Position numbers and translations under genes: made by a program. Shown in pieces: positions 1 to 8,339 of a stretch of DNA of 8,552 nt (positions within the stretch are counted from its first letter, which is position 1; the number at the start of each line of letters is the position of its first letter). Below the pieces are notes generated by a model. That model was not told where the DNA came from. It did not search any database and saw only the letters and a program-made list of their open reading frames with translations. The DNA comes from Pseudomonadota bacterium. GTDB taxonomy: Bacteria > Pseudomonadota > Gammaproteobacteria > Burkholderiales > Burkholderiaceae_B. The stretch is from NCBI GenBank assembly GCA_023389535.1, contig JAEWEH010000025.1:1-8552 (forward strand), given 5' to 3'.

Positions 1-576
1 TTGCAAGCCATTGAGGCATGCAACGTGGTCTTGCTGATGCTCGATGCGCAGGCCGAGATTTCCGATCAGGACGCGCATATTGCAGGCTTTGTGCTGGAAA
101 CGGGCAGGGCGCTGGTGGTGGCCATCAATAAATGGGACGGCTTGGCGCCAGAGCAGCGCGAGCGTATATTGCGCGATTTCGAGCGCAAGCTGCGCTTTCT
201 ATCGTTTGCGAAAATGCACACCGTGTCAGCCTTGAAGGGCCAGGGCGTAAACGCCTTGCTCAAGTCGGTCAACGCAGCGCATGCCGCCGCATTCGCCAAA
301 CTGTCCACGCCCAAGCTGACGCGGGTTTTGCAGGCTGCGGTTGAGCAGCAGCAGCCGCCGCGCAAAGGCATATTCAGGCCCAAGATGCGTTATGCCCACC
401 AGGGCGGCCAGAATCCGCCGCGCATCATCATTCATGGCAATGCGCTGGATGCCATTCCGGATTCCTATCGCCGCTATCTGGAAACGCGTTTCCGCGAAGC
501 CTTCAAACTGAACGGCACACCTTTGCGGATCGAGTTCAAATCTTCCGAAAACCCTTACCTGCAGAGGACACAGTGA
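1..576 (+). CDS. der: GTPase Der (EngA), C-terminal part, truncated at the 5' end by the window edge
   Basis: This is the last 191 residues of Der, the tandem-GTPase protein that binds the 50S ribosomal subunit and is needed for its maturation. Visible are the end of the second G domain, with the G4 motif NKWD at residues 43-46 and the G5-like SALKG at 76-80. The C-terminal KH-like domain follows (about 100-186), with the family-typical [13 protein letters not shown] and RIIIHGN stretches and the ending [11 protein letters not shown]. The whole first G domain and the P-loop and G3 motif of the second lie upstream of the window. The first codon, TTG, is therefore an internal leucine and not a start; full-length family members are about 450-490 residues. 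The stop codon overlaps the hisC start by four bases, so the two are probably co-transcribed and translationally coupled. Identity is firm from the motif order and the KH domain. Confidence 0.95.
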   Translation: MQAIEACNVVLLMLDAQAEISDQDAHIAGFVLETGRALVVAINKWDGLAPEQRERILRDFERKLRFLSFAKMHTVSALKGQGVNALLKSVNAAHAAAFAKLSTPKLTRVLQAAVEQQQPPRKGIFRPKMRYAHQGGQNPPRIIIHGNALDAIPDSYRRYLETRFREAFKLNGTPLRIEFKSSENPYLQRTQ

Positions 577-1655
577 GCCGTTACTGGAGCGATCACATTG
601 CCGATCTGGCGCCCTACGTCGCGGGCGAGCAACCCAAGATAGCGGATCTGCTCAAGCTCAATACCAACGAGCATCCACACGGCCCTTCTCCTCGCGCGCT
701 GGAGGCCATCCGCGCCGCCGCCACCGATAGGCTGCGCCTGTACCCGGATAACGAATGTACGGCGCTGCGCGAGGCCATCGCGGCCTACCATGGCCTGCAG
801 CCCGAGCAAGTGTTCGTGGGCAATGGTTCGGACGAAGTACTGGCCCATATCTTCAATGGCTTGTTCCGGCGCGGCGGCCGCCCCTTGCTGATGCCGGACA
901 TCACTTACAGCTTCTATCGCACCTATTGCCGGCTGTTCGATGTTCCGGTGCAGTTGCAGCCGTTGGCTGAAGATTTTTCGCTGCGCGTGTCCGACTACAC
1001 ATCGGCCGGGAACCCGGAACCGGCGGGAATCATTTTCGCCAACCCCAACGCGCCCACCGGCATCGCCCTTGGGCTGGCTGATATAGCCGCCATCGCCCAG
1101 GCGCATCCGGATATTCCGGTTGTGGTGGACGAAGCCTACGTGGACTTCGGCGCGGACTCCGCGGTCGGACTGCTGGCCAGCCATCCCAATATCATCGTGG
1201 TGCACACCATGTCGAAGTCGCGGTCGCTGGCCGGGCTGCGCGTGGGGTACGCCATGGCGAGCCGCGAAATCGTGGACGGCCTGTTGCGCGTCAAGGACAG
1301 CTTCAACTCCTACCCGCTGGATACCCTGGCCCAGGCTGGGGCCATTGCATCGATTGAAGACGACGCCTATTTCAAGGCGGGTTGCCAGGCGATCATTCAA
1401 GCACGAGAGCAACTGGTGCTGCAATTGGATACGCTTGGATTCGAAGTTTTACCCAGCCGCGCCAACTTCGTTTTTGCGCGGCATCCGCGGCACGATGGCG
1501 GCGCATTGGCTGCAGCTTTACGCGCAAAAGGGGTGTTGGTGCGGCATTTCACACAGCCGCGCATAGACCGGTACCTGCGCATTACGGTGGGAACTCCGGC
1601 CGATTGCGCGCGTCTATGTACGACCTTGTCCGAAATATTAGGTAAAGCACATTAA
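573..1655 (+). CDS. hisC: Histidinol-phosphate aminotransferase
   Basis: A PLP-dependent class I/II aminotransferase of 360 residues, the usual HisC length. It converts imidazole acetol phosphate and glutamate to histidinol phosphate in cytoplasmic histidine synthesis. Visible landmarks are the N-terminal motif at 31-40 ([10 protein letters not shown]), GNGSDE at 83-88 for cofactor phosphate contact, ANPNAPTG at 156-163, the PLP-ring aspartate D186 in VVDEAYVDF, the Schiff-base lysine K215 in [16 protein letters not shown], and the carboxylate-binding arginine R336 in YLRITVGT. The GTG start at 573 is chosen because AGAGGA at 563-568 sits just upstream and the start overlaps the der stop as GTGA, a common coupled arrangement. 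The N-terminal motif usually reads NENP in this family; here the second asparagine is histidine. Other his genes are absent from the immediate neighbourhood apart from hisZ 4 kb downstream. A paralogous aromatic aminotransferase role cannot be excluded from sequence alone. Confidence 0.94.
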   Translation: MSRYWSDHIADLAPYVAGEQPKIADLLKLNTNEHPHGPSPRALEAIRAAATDRLRLYPDNECTALREAIAAYHGLQPEQVFVGNGSDEVLAHIFNGLFRRGGRPLLMPDITYSFYRTYCRLFDVPVQLQPLAEDFSLRVSDYTSAGNPEPAGIIFANPNAPTGIALGLADIAAIAQAHPDIPVVVDEAYVDFGADSAVGLLASHPNIIVVHTMSKSRSLAGLRVGYAMASREIVDGLLRVKDSFNSYPLDTLAQAGAIASIEDDAYFKAGCQAIIQAREQLVLQLDTLGFEVLPSRANFVFARHPRHDGGALAAALRAKGVLVRHFTQPRIDRYLRITVGTPADCARLCTTLSEILGKAH

Positions 1656-1755
1656 AATTACATACAGCCATTTAGCCGCGTGCGCTTTCAGGGAAAACCC
1701 TGTACAGTATGCGCTTTCACCAAATTATTTTAAATAACAAATTGGAGCCTAGCCG
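1656..1755 (+). promoter_or_regulatory. AT-rich hfq upstream/leader region with possible promoter and hairpin
   Basis: This 100-bp gap between hisC and hfq is much richer in A+T than its surroundings. A -10-like TAAAAT lies at 1653-1658 but has no matching -35 at proper spacing; TACAGT at 1703-1708 is a weaker alternative. A small perfect hairpin, CAGGG-AAAA-CCCTG, spans 1689-1702 with no T-run after it, so it does not look like a terminator. From 1721 to 1743 the sequence is almost entirely A and T, ending at the ribosome binding site GGAG (1744-1747). Such A-rich single-stranded leader RNA is what Hfq itself binds, and hfq is autoregulated through its leader in E. coli. Extending that to this gene is inference. 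The promoter position is uncertain. Confidence 0.35.
1681..1719 (+). repeat. 10-bp direct repeat flanking the hairpin upstream of hfq
   Basis: TGCGCTTTCA occurs at 1681-1690 and again at 1710-1719, a period of 29 bp. The five-base-pair AAAA-loop hairpin lies between the copies. The spacing is near three helical turns, which would suit a protein binding twice on one DNA face. No known operator is recognised, so the function is open and chance duplication remains possible. Confidence 0.5.
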
Positions 1756-1992
1756 ATGAGCAACAAAGGGCAAACACTACAAGATCCATTTCTCAATGCT
1801 CTGCGCAAGGATCACGTGCCCGTATCGATTTACCTGGTCAATGGGATCAAACTGCAGGGGCAGGTTGAATCTTTCGACCAATATGTCGTTCTGCTACGTA
1901 ATACCGTTACGCAAATGGTATACAAACACGCAATTTCCACCGTCGTGCCCGCCCGCCCGGTGAATTTCCAAACGGATGCCCAGCCTGAATAA
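1756..1992 (+). CDS. hfq: RNA chaperone Hfq
   Basis: A 78-residue Sm-like protein that forms a hexameric ring and pairs small RNAs with target mRNAs. The family signature is plain: the N-terminal [22 protein letters not shown] segment (residues 9-30), the Sm1 strand region with [18 protein letters not shown], and the Sm2 motif [12 protein letters not shown] (residues 56-67). Residues Q9, F43 (in ESFDQY) and the KHAIST stretch correspond to the proximal RNA-binding face. The protein stops soon after the Sm core and lacks the long flexible tail of E. coli Hfq (102 residues), as is common in betaproteobacteria. The start is supported by GGAG at 1744-1747, eight bases before the ATG. It is separated from hflX by a stem-loop that may lower read-through. 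Confidence 0.98.
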   Translation: MSNKGQTLQDPFLNALRKDHVPVSIYLVNGIKLQGQVESFDQYVVLLRNTVTQMVYKHAISTVVPARPVNFQTDAQPE

Positions 1993-2019
1993 GCGCCATC
2001 TCATTCAACTGGCCGAAAC

Positions 2020-2056
2020 ACCCGCCGTGTGCCTCGCGCCGGCGGGTCTTTCATTT
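2020..2056 (+). terminator. Probable intrinsic (perhaps partial) terminator between hfq and hflX
   Basis: ACCCGCCG at 2020-2027 pairs perfectly with CGGCGGGT at 2040-2047, giving an eight-base-pair GC-rich stem with a 12-base loop, followed by a T-rich stretch (TCTTTCATTT, 2047-2056). The T-run is interrupted by C and A and the loop is rather large, so termination may be incomplete. That would let hfq be made in excess while still feeding hflX, hflK and hflC from the same transcript. The hflX start lies only 11 bases past this element. Confidence 0.55.
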
Positions 2057-2067
2057 GGGCCTCGTGC

Positions 2068-3165
2068 ATGAAGGCCTTGATTATCAGCGTGGACCTGGGC
2101 GAGCCGGATTACGCGGCGCATGCCGAGGAATTCGGCATGCTCGCCAAGGGGGCCGGCGCCGACATCGTGGGCACGATCGTGGCCCGTCGCGCACGCCCGG
2201 ACGCAGCCTATTTCATAGGTTCCGGCAAAGTCGAGGAAGCCCTGCTGGTCGCCGACATGGAACATGCCGACATTGTGCTGTTCGACCAGGCGCTCAGCCC
2301 CGCCCAGCAGCGCAACCTGGAAAGGAAGCTCAACCGCCGCGTGGTCGACCGCGTATCGCTGATCCTGGATATTTTTGCTTTACGCGCCAAAAGCCACGAG
2401 GGCAAGCTGCAAGTGGAACTGGCACAGCTTCAGCATCTGTCGACGCGGCTGACTCGCATGTGGACCCACCTGGAACGTCAGCGTGGGGGCATAGGCATGC
2501 GCGGCCCCGGCGAAGCGCAATTGGAAATGGACCGGCGCATGATAGGCGCCAAAGTACGTCTGCTGCGGGACCGGCTGGAACGGGTTCAGCGGCAGCGTAC
2601 TACTCAGCGCCGTTCACGATCGCGGGGATCGACCTTGTCGGTGTCTCTGGTGGGATATACCAACGCAGGCAAGTCCACCTTGTTCAATGCCCTGACGCGG
2701 GCCGGGGCCTACGCCGCCGACCAGCTGTTTGCCACGCTGGACACCACCACCCGCAGGGTCTGGATAGAAGGTGCAGGGCAGGTGGTTGTATCCGACACGG
2801 TAGGCTTCATCCGCGACTTGCCGCCCACCCTCATTGCGGCGTTCCGGGCCACGCTCGAAGAAACCGTGCAGGCCGATCTGCTGTTGCATGTCGTCGATGC
2901 CGCCAGCCCGCAGCGCGACGAGCAAATCGCCGAGGTGGACAAGGTGCTGGCCGATATCGGTGCAGACAGCATTCCACGAATTCTCGTCTATAACAAAATC
3001 GATCAGGCCGGCTATGTTCCCAGGGTCGAACGTAATGAACATGGTACGATTGCACGAGTTTTTGTAAGCGCGCTAGAGCGCTTGGGTTTAGATAGTTTGC
3101 GTGGGGCAATTGTCGAATCTGGTCAAATCGCGGGAAACAATGCGTTTAATATCGAAAATCTTTAA
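2068..3165 (+). CDS. hflX: Ribosome-associated GTPase HflX
   Basis: A 365-residue OBG-HflX family GTPase; in E. coli HflX splits stalled or stressed 70S ribosomes. The N-terminal HflX domain occupies roughly residues 1-130, with the glycine-rich loop IGSGKVEE (50-57), followed by the conserved RGGIGMRGPGE linker (139-149) and a basic, arginine-rich helix (150-187). The G domain carries G1 GYTNAGKST (196-204), G2 region FATLDTTTR (221-229), G3 DTVGF (243-247), G4 NKID (309-312) and G5 SAL (334-336). The C-terminal extension is short, as usual in betaproteobacteria; E. coli HflX has 426 residues. The ATG at 2068 is preferred over an in-frame GTG at 2029, which would lie within the terminator stem-loop. 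It has only a weak ribosome binding site (TGGG, 2056-2059). The 3' end overlaps hflK by 26 bases. Confidence 0.96.
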   Translation: MKALIISVDLGEPDYAAHAEEFGMLAKGAGADIVGTIVARRARPDAAYFIGSGKVEEALLVADMEHADIVLFDQALSPAQQRNLERKLNRRVVDRVSLILDIFALRAKSHEGKLQVELAQLQHLSTRLTRMWTHLERQRGGIGMRGPGEAQLEMDRRMIGAKVRLLRDRLERVQRQRTTQRRSRSRGSTLSVSLVGYTNAGKSTLFNALTRAGAYAADQLFATLDTTTRRVWIEGAGQVVVSDTVGFIRDLPPTLIAAFRATLEETVQADLLLHVVDAASPQRDEQIAEVDKVLADIGADSIPRILVYNKIDQAGYVPRVERNEHGTIARVFVSALERLGLDSLRGAIVESGQIAGNNAFNIENL

Positions 3166-4471
3166 TTTGAATGATCCGGGCTGGGGACGCGGCAATAACA
3201 ATGGCGGCTCCGAGCCGCCTCGCCGGCCTGGTAAAGGCGACGGTCCGCCGGATCTTGACGAAGTATGGCGTGACTTCAACAGTCGCCTGGGCTCGCTGTT
3301 CGGCCGTAATCAGCGGCGTGGCGGCAACCGTTACGGCGGGGGCGACAACGGACCTGGCGGTGGAGGGGTACAGCTGCCCAAGGGCTCCCCGAAAATGCTC
3401 GCCTTTATCGTGGCGATCGCCGTGGGGCTGTGGCTGGCCAGCGGCTTTCTTATTGTCCAGGAAGGGCAGGTGGCTGTGGTCACCAAGTTCGGCAAATACA
3501 CCAAGACTTTGCCGCCCGGCCTGCAATGGCGCATGCCGTATCCGATTGAAAACCATCAGACCGTCAATATTTCGCAGCTGCGTACATTCGAAGTCGGTTT
3601 CCGCGGCACCGCGCGCAATAAAGTCTTGCCCGAATCGCTGATGCTGACCACCGACGAGAACATCGTCGATTTGCAGTTTGTCGTGCAGTACCGCCTTAAT
3701 ACCAATGGCGCGCCCGACTACCTGTTCAAGACCAGCCAGCCAGACGAATCCGTGCGGCAGGCGTCCGAGACCGCCATGCGCGAAATCGTGGGCAAGAAGC
3801 CCATGGATTTTGTCCTGTATTCCGGCCGTACCGAAGTGGCCACCGAGGTCCAGAAACTCGCCCAAAGCATACTGGACCGCTATCAAACCGGGATCCAGAT
3901 CAGCACGGTGGCCATACAGAACGTGCAGCCTCCCGAACAGGTGCAGGCTGCTTTCGACGACGCCGTGAAGGCCGGGCAGGATCGCGAACGTCAAATCAAC
4001 GAAGGCAATGCATACGCGAACAAGGTCCTGCCCGAGGCACAAGGTCAGGTCGCACGCATGGTTCAGGAAGCTGAAGGTTACCGGGCTACCGTCATAGGCG
4101 ATGCCGAAGGCGATACGGCTCGCTTCTCAAGTGTCGAAGCCGAATTTGCGAAGGCGCCGGACATCACGCGTGAACGGATGTATCTGTCCACCATGCAAGA
4201 AATCCTGCAGAACAGCAGCAAGATCATGGTCGATACGCAGGCTGGCAACAACATGCTGTATCTGCCACTGGACAAAATCATGCGCGACGCGGCAAGTGAT
4301 CGTTCCTCCTTCAGTTCGTCGGTGGAAAGCACTGCATCGGCTGGGGCGGCGGCCACCACGTCGCAGACCTCCAAGGCAGCGCCATCCACGACGCGACCGG
4401 CGAACAGCCGCCAGCCTGATGCCAATGCCGCGGCAAGCAGGCCCATGCTGGCGAATCCGTATTCCCGATAA
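3140..4471 (+). CDS. hflK: FtsH protease modulator HflK (SPFH/band 7 membrane protein)
   Basis: A 443-residue SPFH protein which, with HflC, forms the membrane cage that surrounds and restrains the FtsH protease. The cytoplasmic N terminus has the family-typical NDPGWGRG (11-18) and GPPDLDEVWRDF (35-46) stretches. A glycine- and arginine-rich low-complexity segment (52-77) follows. One transmembrane helix spans about 86-106 and a periplasmic band 7 domain about 107-285. A charged Ala/Glu-rich coiled region (about 275-340) precedes a Ser/Ala/Thr-rich tail (about 390-443). The ATG at 3140 is chosen because GGGA (3132-3135) precedes it and MRLISKIFNLNDPGWG fits the family start; a longer frame from ATG 3101 would add 13 residues inside hflX. 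The start lies within the last 26 bases of hflX in another frame, suggesting translational coupling. hflC follows after nine bases. Confidence 0.95.
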   Translation: MRLISKIFNLNDPGWGRGNNNGGSEPPRRPGKGDGPPDLDEVWRDFNSRLGSLFGRNQRRGGNRYGGGDNGPGGGGVQLPKGSPKMLAFIVAIAVGLWLASGFLIVQEGQVAVVTKFGKYTKTLPPGLQWRMPYPIENHQTVNISQLRTFEVGFRGTARNKVLPESLMLTTDENIVDLQFVVQYRLNTNGAPDYLFKTSQPDESVRQASETAMREIVGKKPMDFVLYSGRTEVATEVQKLAQSILDRYQTGIQISTVAIQNVQPPEQVQAAFDDAVKAGQDRERQINEGNAYANKVLPEAQGQVARMVQEAEGYRATVIGDAEGDTARFSSVEAEFAKAPDITRERMYLSTMQEILQNSSKIMVDTQAGNNMLYLPLDKIMRDAASDRSSFSSSVESTASAGAAATTSQTSKAAPSTTRPANSRQPDANAAASRPMLANPYSR

Positions 4472-4480
4472 GAGGCCATG

Positions 4481-5374
4481 ATGCAACGTTTCTTTCCAGT
4501 TTTAGTCGGCCTGGTCATCGCCCTGGCAGTGCTTTCTTCTTGTGTGTTCATCGTGCGCGAACGTGATGCCGCCCTGGTCTTCGCGCTGGGCGAAGTGCGC
4601 GAAACCATCATCGAGCCAGGCTTGTATTTCAAGTTCCCGCCGCCCTTCGAAACCGTGGTGCGGCTGGACAAACGCCTGCAGACGATCGAAACCAGCGATC
4701 CTGAACGCATCCAGACGGCGGAAAAGAAGAACCTGCTGATCGATTCCTTCGTGAAGTGGCGCATTTCCGATCCGCGCTTGTTCTACGTAACCTTTGGCGC
4801 CAATGATCGCGCCGCAGTCGAGCGCCTGCAGGCACAGATACGCGATGCCCTGAACGCGTCGGTCAATATACGCACCGTCAAGGAAGTCGTCTCCAACGAG
4901 CGCGACACCATCATGCGCGAAGTGCTTACCAATGTAGAAGCGCGTGCCAAGCCTTTGGGTGTGGACGTGGTCGACGTTCGTTTGCGCCGCATCGACTTCG
5001 CACCGGAGATCTCCGAATCGGTCTATCGCCGTATGGAGGCAGAGCGCAAGCAGGAGGCGAACCGCTTGCGGGCCACGGGCGCGGCCGACAGCGAGCGCAT
5101 CCGCGCGCAGGCCGACCGCGAACGCCAGGAACTGTTGGCCAAAGCGTACGCGCAATCACAGCAGATCAAGGGCGAGGGCGACGCCAAGGCGGCAGGGATT
5201 TATGCTGGCGCTTACGGTAAAAACCCGGAATTCTATGGCTTGTACAAGAGCCTGGAAGGCTACCGGGCCGCATTCTCCGGTTCGGGCGATGCGCTTGTGC
5301 TAAGTCCCAAGTCCGAGTTCTTCAAATACTGGAACGCGGCGGAAGGCGCCCAGCCGGCCCCCACGACCCCTTAA
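4481..5374 (+). CDS. hflC: FtsH protease modulator HflC (SPFH/band 7 membrane protein)
   Basis: A 297-residue partner of HflK in the HflKC-FtsH membrane complex. It has one N-terminal hydrophobic helix (about residues 4-24), then a band 7 domain (about 22-185) with the typical EPGLYFKFP, KRLQTIE, KKNLLIDSFVKWRI and VDVVDVRLRRIDF segments. A charged helical region with RMEAERKQEANRLRATG (about 184-240) follows. The end, FYGLYKSLEGYRAAF and LSPKSEFFKYWNA, closely resembles E. coli HflC. Two ATG codons lie back to back at 4478 and 4481. The second is preferred because AGAGG at 4471-4475 is only two bases from the first but five from the second; the alternative adds one methionine. An LSSC tetrapeptide at residues 18-21 at the end of the hydrophobic helix resembles a lipobox. 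Compared with the E. coli protein it lacks an insertion in the middle of the domain. Confidence 0.95.
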   Translation: MQRFFPVLVGLVIALAVLSSCVFIVRERDAALVFALGEVRETIIEPGLYFKFPPPFETVVRLDKRLQTIETSDPERIQTAEKKNLLIDSFVKWRISDPRLFYVTFGANDRAAVERLQAQIRDALNASVNIRTVKEVVSNERDTIMREVLTNVEARAKPLGVDVVDVRLRRIDFAPEISESVYRRMEAERKQEANRLRATGAADSERIRAQADRERQELLAKAYAQSQQIKGEGDAKAAGIYAGAYGKNPEFYGLYKSLEGYRAAFSGSGDALVLSPKSEFFKYWNAAEGAQPAPTTP

Positions 5375-5508
5375 GGCCTTATGGGCGGTGTCGCCCAGCG
5401 CTTGCCCACACTCTGGCCATATGCCACCGTGGGCTGATGCCCTGCAGGGCGCACCAGCTGTCAAGCGCCGGTGCGCCCGCTGGGCAAGGCAAAGGCGACA
5501 CGGCTTGT
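5375..5508 (+). repeat. Intergenic region after hflC with several inverted repeats
   Basis: No gene is supported here. Three perfect inverted repeats stand out. TGGGCG/CGCCCA at 5382-5387 and 5392-5397 has a GTGT loop. A 12-bp palindrome, GCCCTGCAGGGC, lies at 5439-5450. GGGCGCACC/GGTGCGCCC at 5447-5455 and 5470-5478 forms a nine-base-pair stem with a 14-base loop. The palindrome shares bases 5447-5450 with the last stem, and GGGC-TGAT-GCCC (5431-5442) offers another small hairpin, so the RNA could fold in competing ways. None is followed by a T-run, so these are not classical terminators. They may stabilise the 3' end of the hfl transcript or be remnants of a dispersed repeat. Confidence 0.5.
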
Positions 5509-5537
5509 TTCACTTATTCGATTCTATCGTTTATACT
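5509..5537 (+). promoter_or_regulatory. Sigma70-like promoter upstream of hisZ
   Basis: A -35-like TTCACT (5509-5514, four of six matches to TTGACA) and a -10 TATACT (5532-5537, five of six matches to TATAAT) are separated by 17 bp, the optimal spacing, in a locally AT-rich stretch. The predicted start is near 5544, about 100 bases before hisZ. A strong terminator-like hairpin lies between this start and hisZ, so promoter output may be attenuated or may give a short RNA. Confidence 0.5.
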
Positions 5538-5566
5538 AACGCGTAAGTTTCGATTATCTTTACCGC

Positions 5567-5607
5567 AAGCGACTTGGCGGGCTTACGCCCCAGGTCGCTT
5601 TTTGTTT
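5567..5607 (+). terminator. Strong intrinsic terminator or attenuator hairpin ahead of hisZ
   Basis: AAGCGACTTGG (5567-5577) pairs with CCAGGTCGCTT (5590-5600) over 11 base pairs including one G-U. A two-base bulge (CG, 5578-5579) and an inner GGC-TTAC-GCC hairpin (5580-5589) extend it. The right arm runs straight into T's (5599-5603), then G and three more T's (5605-5607). This is a convincing intrinsic terminator on the + strand. It could end the hfl transcript, but the promoter-like element 30 bases upstream also makes it a candidate attenuator for hisZ. The leader segment GCGTAAG (5541-5547) is exactly complementary to CTTACGC (5582-5588) inside the hairpin. Confidence 0.75.
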
Positions 5608-5642
5608 GGCGTTGTTTTCATGAATCCTTTCAGGGCCGCATG

Positions 5643-8193
<2,551 letters not shown>

Positions 8194-8235
8194 CTGCGGT
8201 AGGGCGGTTTCGCCGATTTCGCAACATAGAACCCG

Positions 8236-8265
8236 AACCCAGGCATGTTTATGCCTGGGTTTTTT
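8236..8265 (+). terminator. Intrinsic terminator after purA
   Basis: AACCCAGGCAT (8236-8246) and ATGCCTGGGTT (8251-8261) form a perfect 11-base-pair stem with a GTTT tetraloop, running into six consecutive T's (8260-8265). This is the clearest terminator in the window. It marks the 3' end of the purA transcript, 42 bases after the stop codon. The A-run on the left arm is too short to make it clearly bidirectional. Confidence 0.92.
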
Positions 8266-8274
8266 GACGCCGGC

Positions 8275-8303
8275 TTTTCTTCAACCTCGTACGGGTTTAT
8301 CAT
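8275..8303 (+). promoter_or_regulatory. Possible promoter of the phosphoribosyltransferase gene
   Basis: TATCAT at 8298-8303 matches five of six bases of the -10 consensus. The only -35 at 17-bp spacing is a weak TTTTCT (8275-8280). A better -35-like TTGACG at 8264-8269 is 28 bp away, too far to pair with it. The strong terminator immediately upstream means the next gene needs its own promoter, which supports a promoter somewhere here without fixing its position. Confidence 0.35.
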
Positions 8304-8339
8304 TAGTCCCTTTTTTGAAAACGCCGATACGGAACGAGT

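Noticed and set aside
555..1424. 289-codon open frame on the minus strand opposite hisC
   Set aside because: It is antisense to a confidently identified gene, its protein has no recognisable domain, and long antisense frames are expected in GC-rich coding DNA.
2029..2067. GTG start extending HflX by 13 residues
   Set aside because: The start would lie in the loop of the hfq terminator, and the protein from ATG 2068 begins as the family does.
2055..2993. 312-codon + strand frame overlapping hflX
   Set aside because: Its composition is rich in Arg, Gly, Pro and Ala as expected of an out-of-frame reading of GC-rich DNA; hflX in the other frame has all GTPase motifs.
3300..3370. Possible tandem repeat in the glycine-rich part of hflK
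   Set aside because: The GGC/GGT-rich codons give low complexity but no regular repeat unit; it is explained by the Gly-rich linker known in HflK.
3146..4042. 298-codon open frame on the minus strand opposite hflK
   Set aside because: It mirrors the hflK codons, shows no family features and has no promoter or ribosome binding site of note.
8203..8214. GGCG-GTTT-CGCC mini-hairpin just after purA
   Set aside because: The stem has only four base pairs and no T-run; the real terminator follows at 8236.
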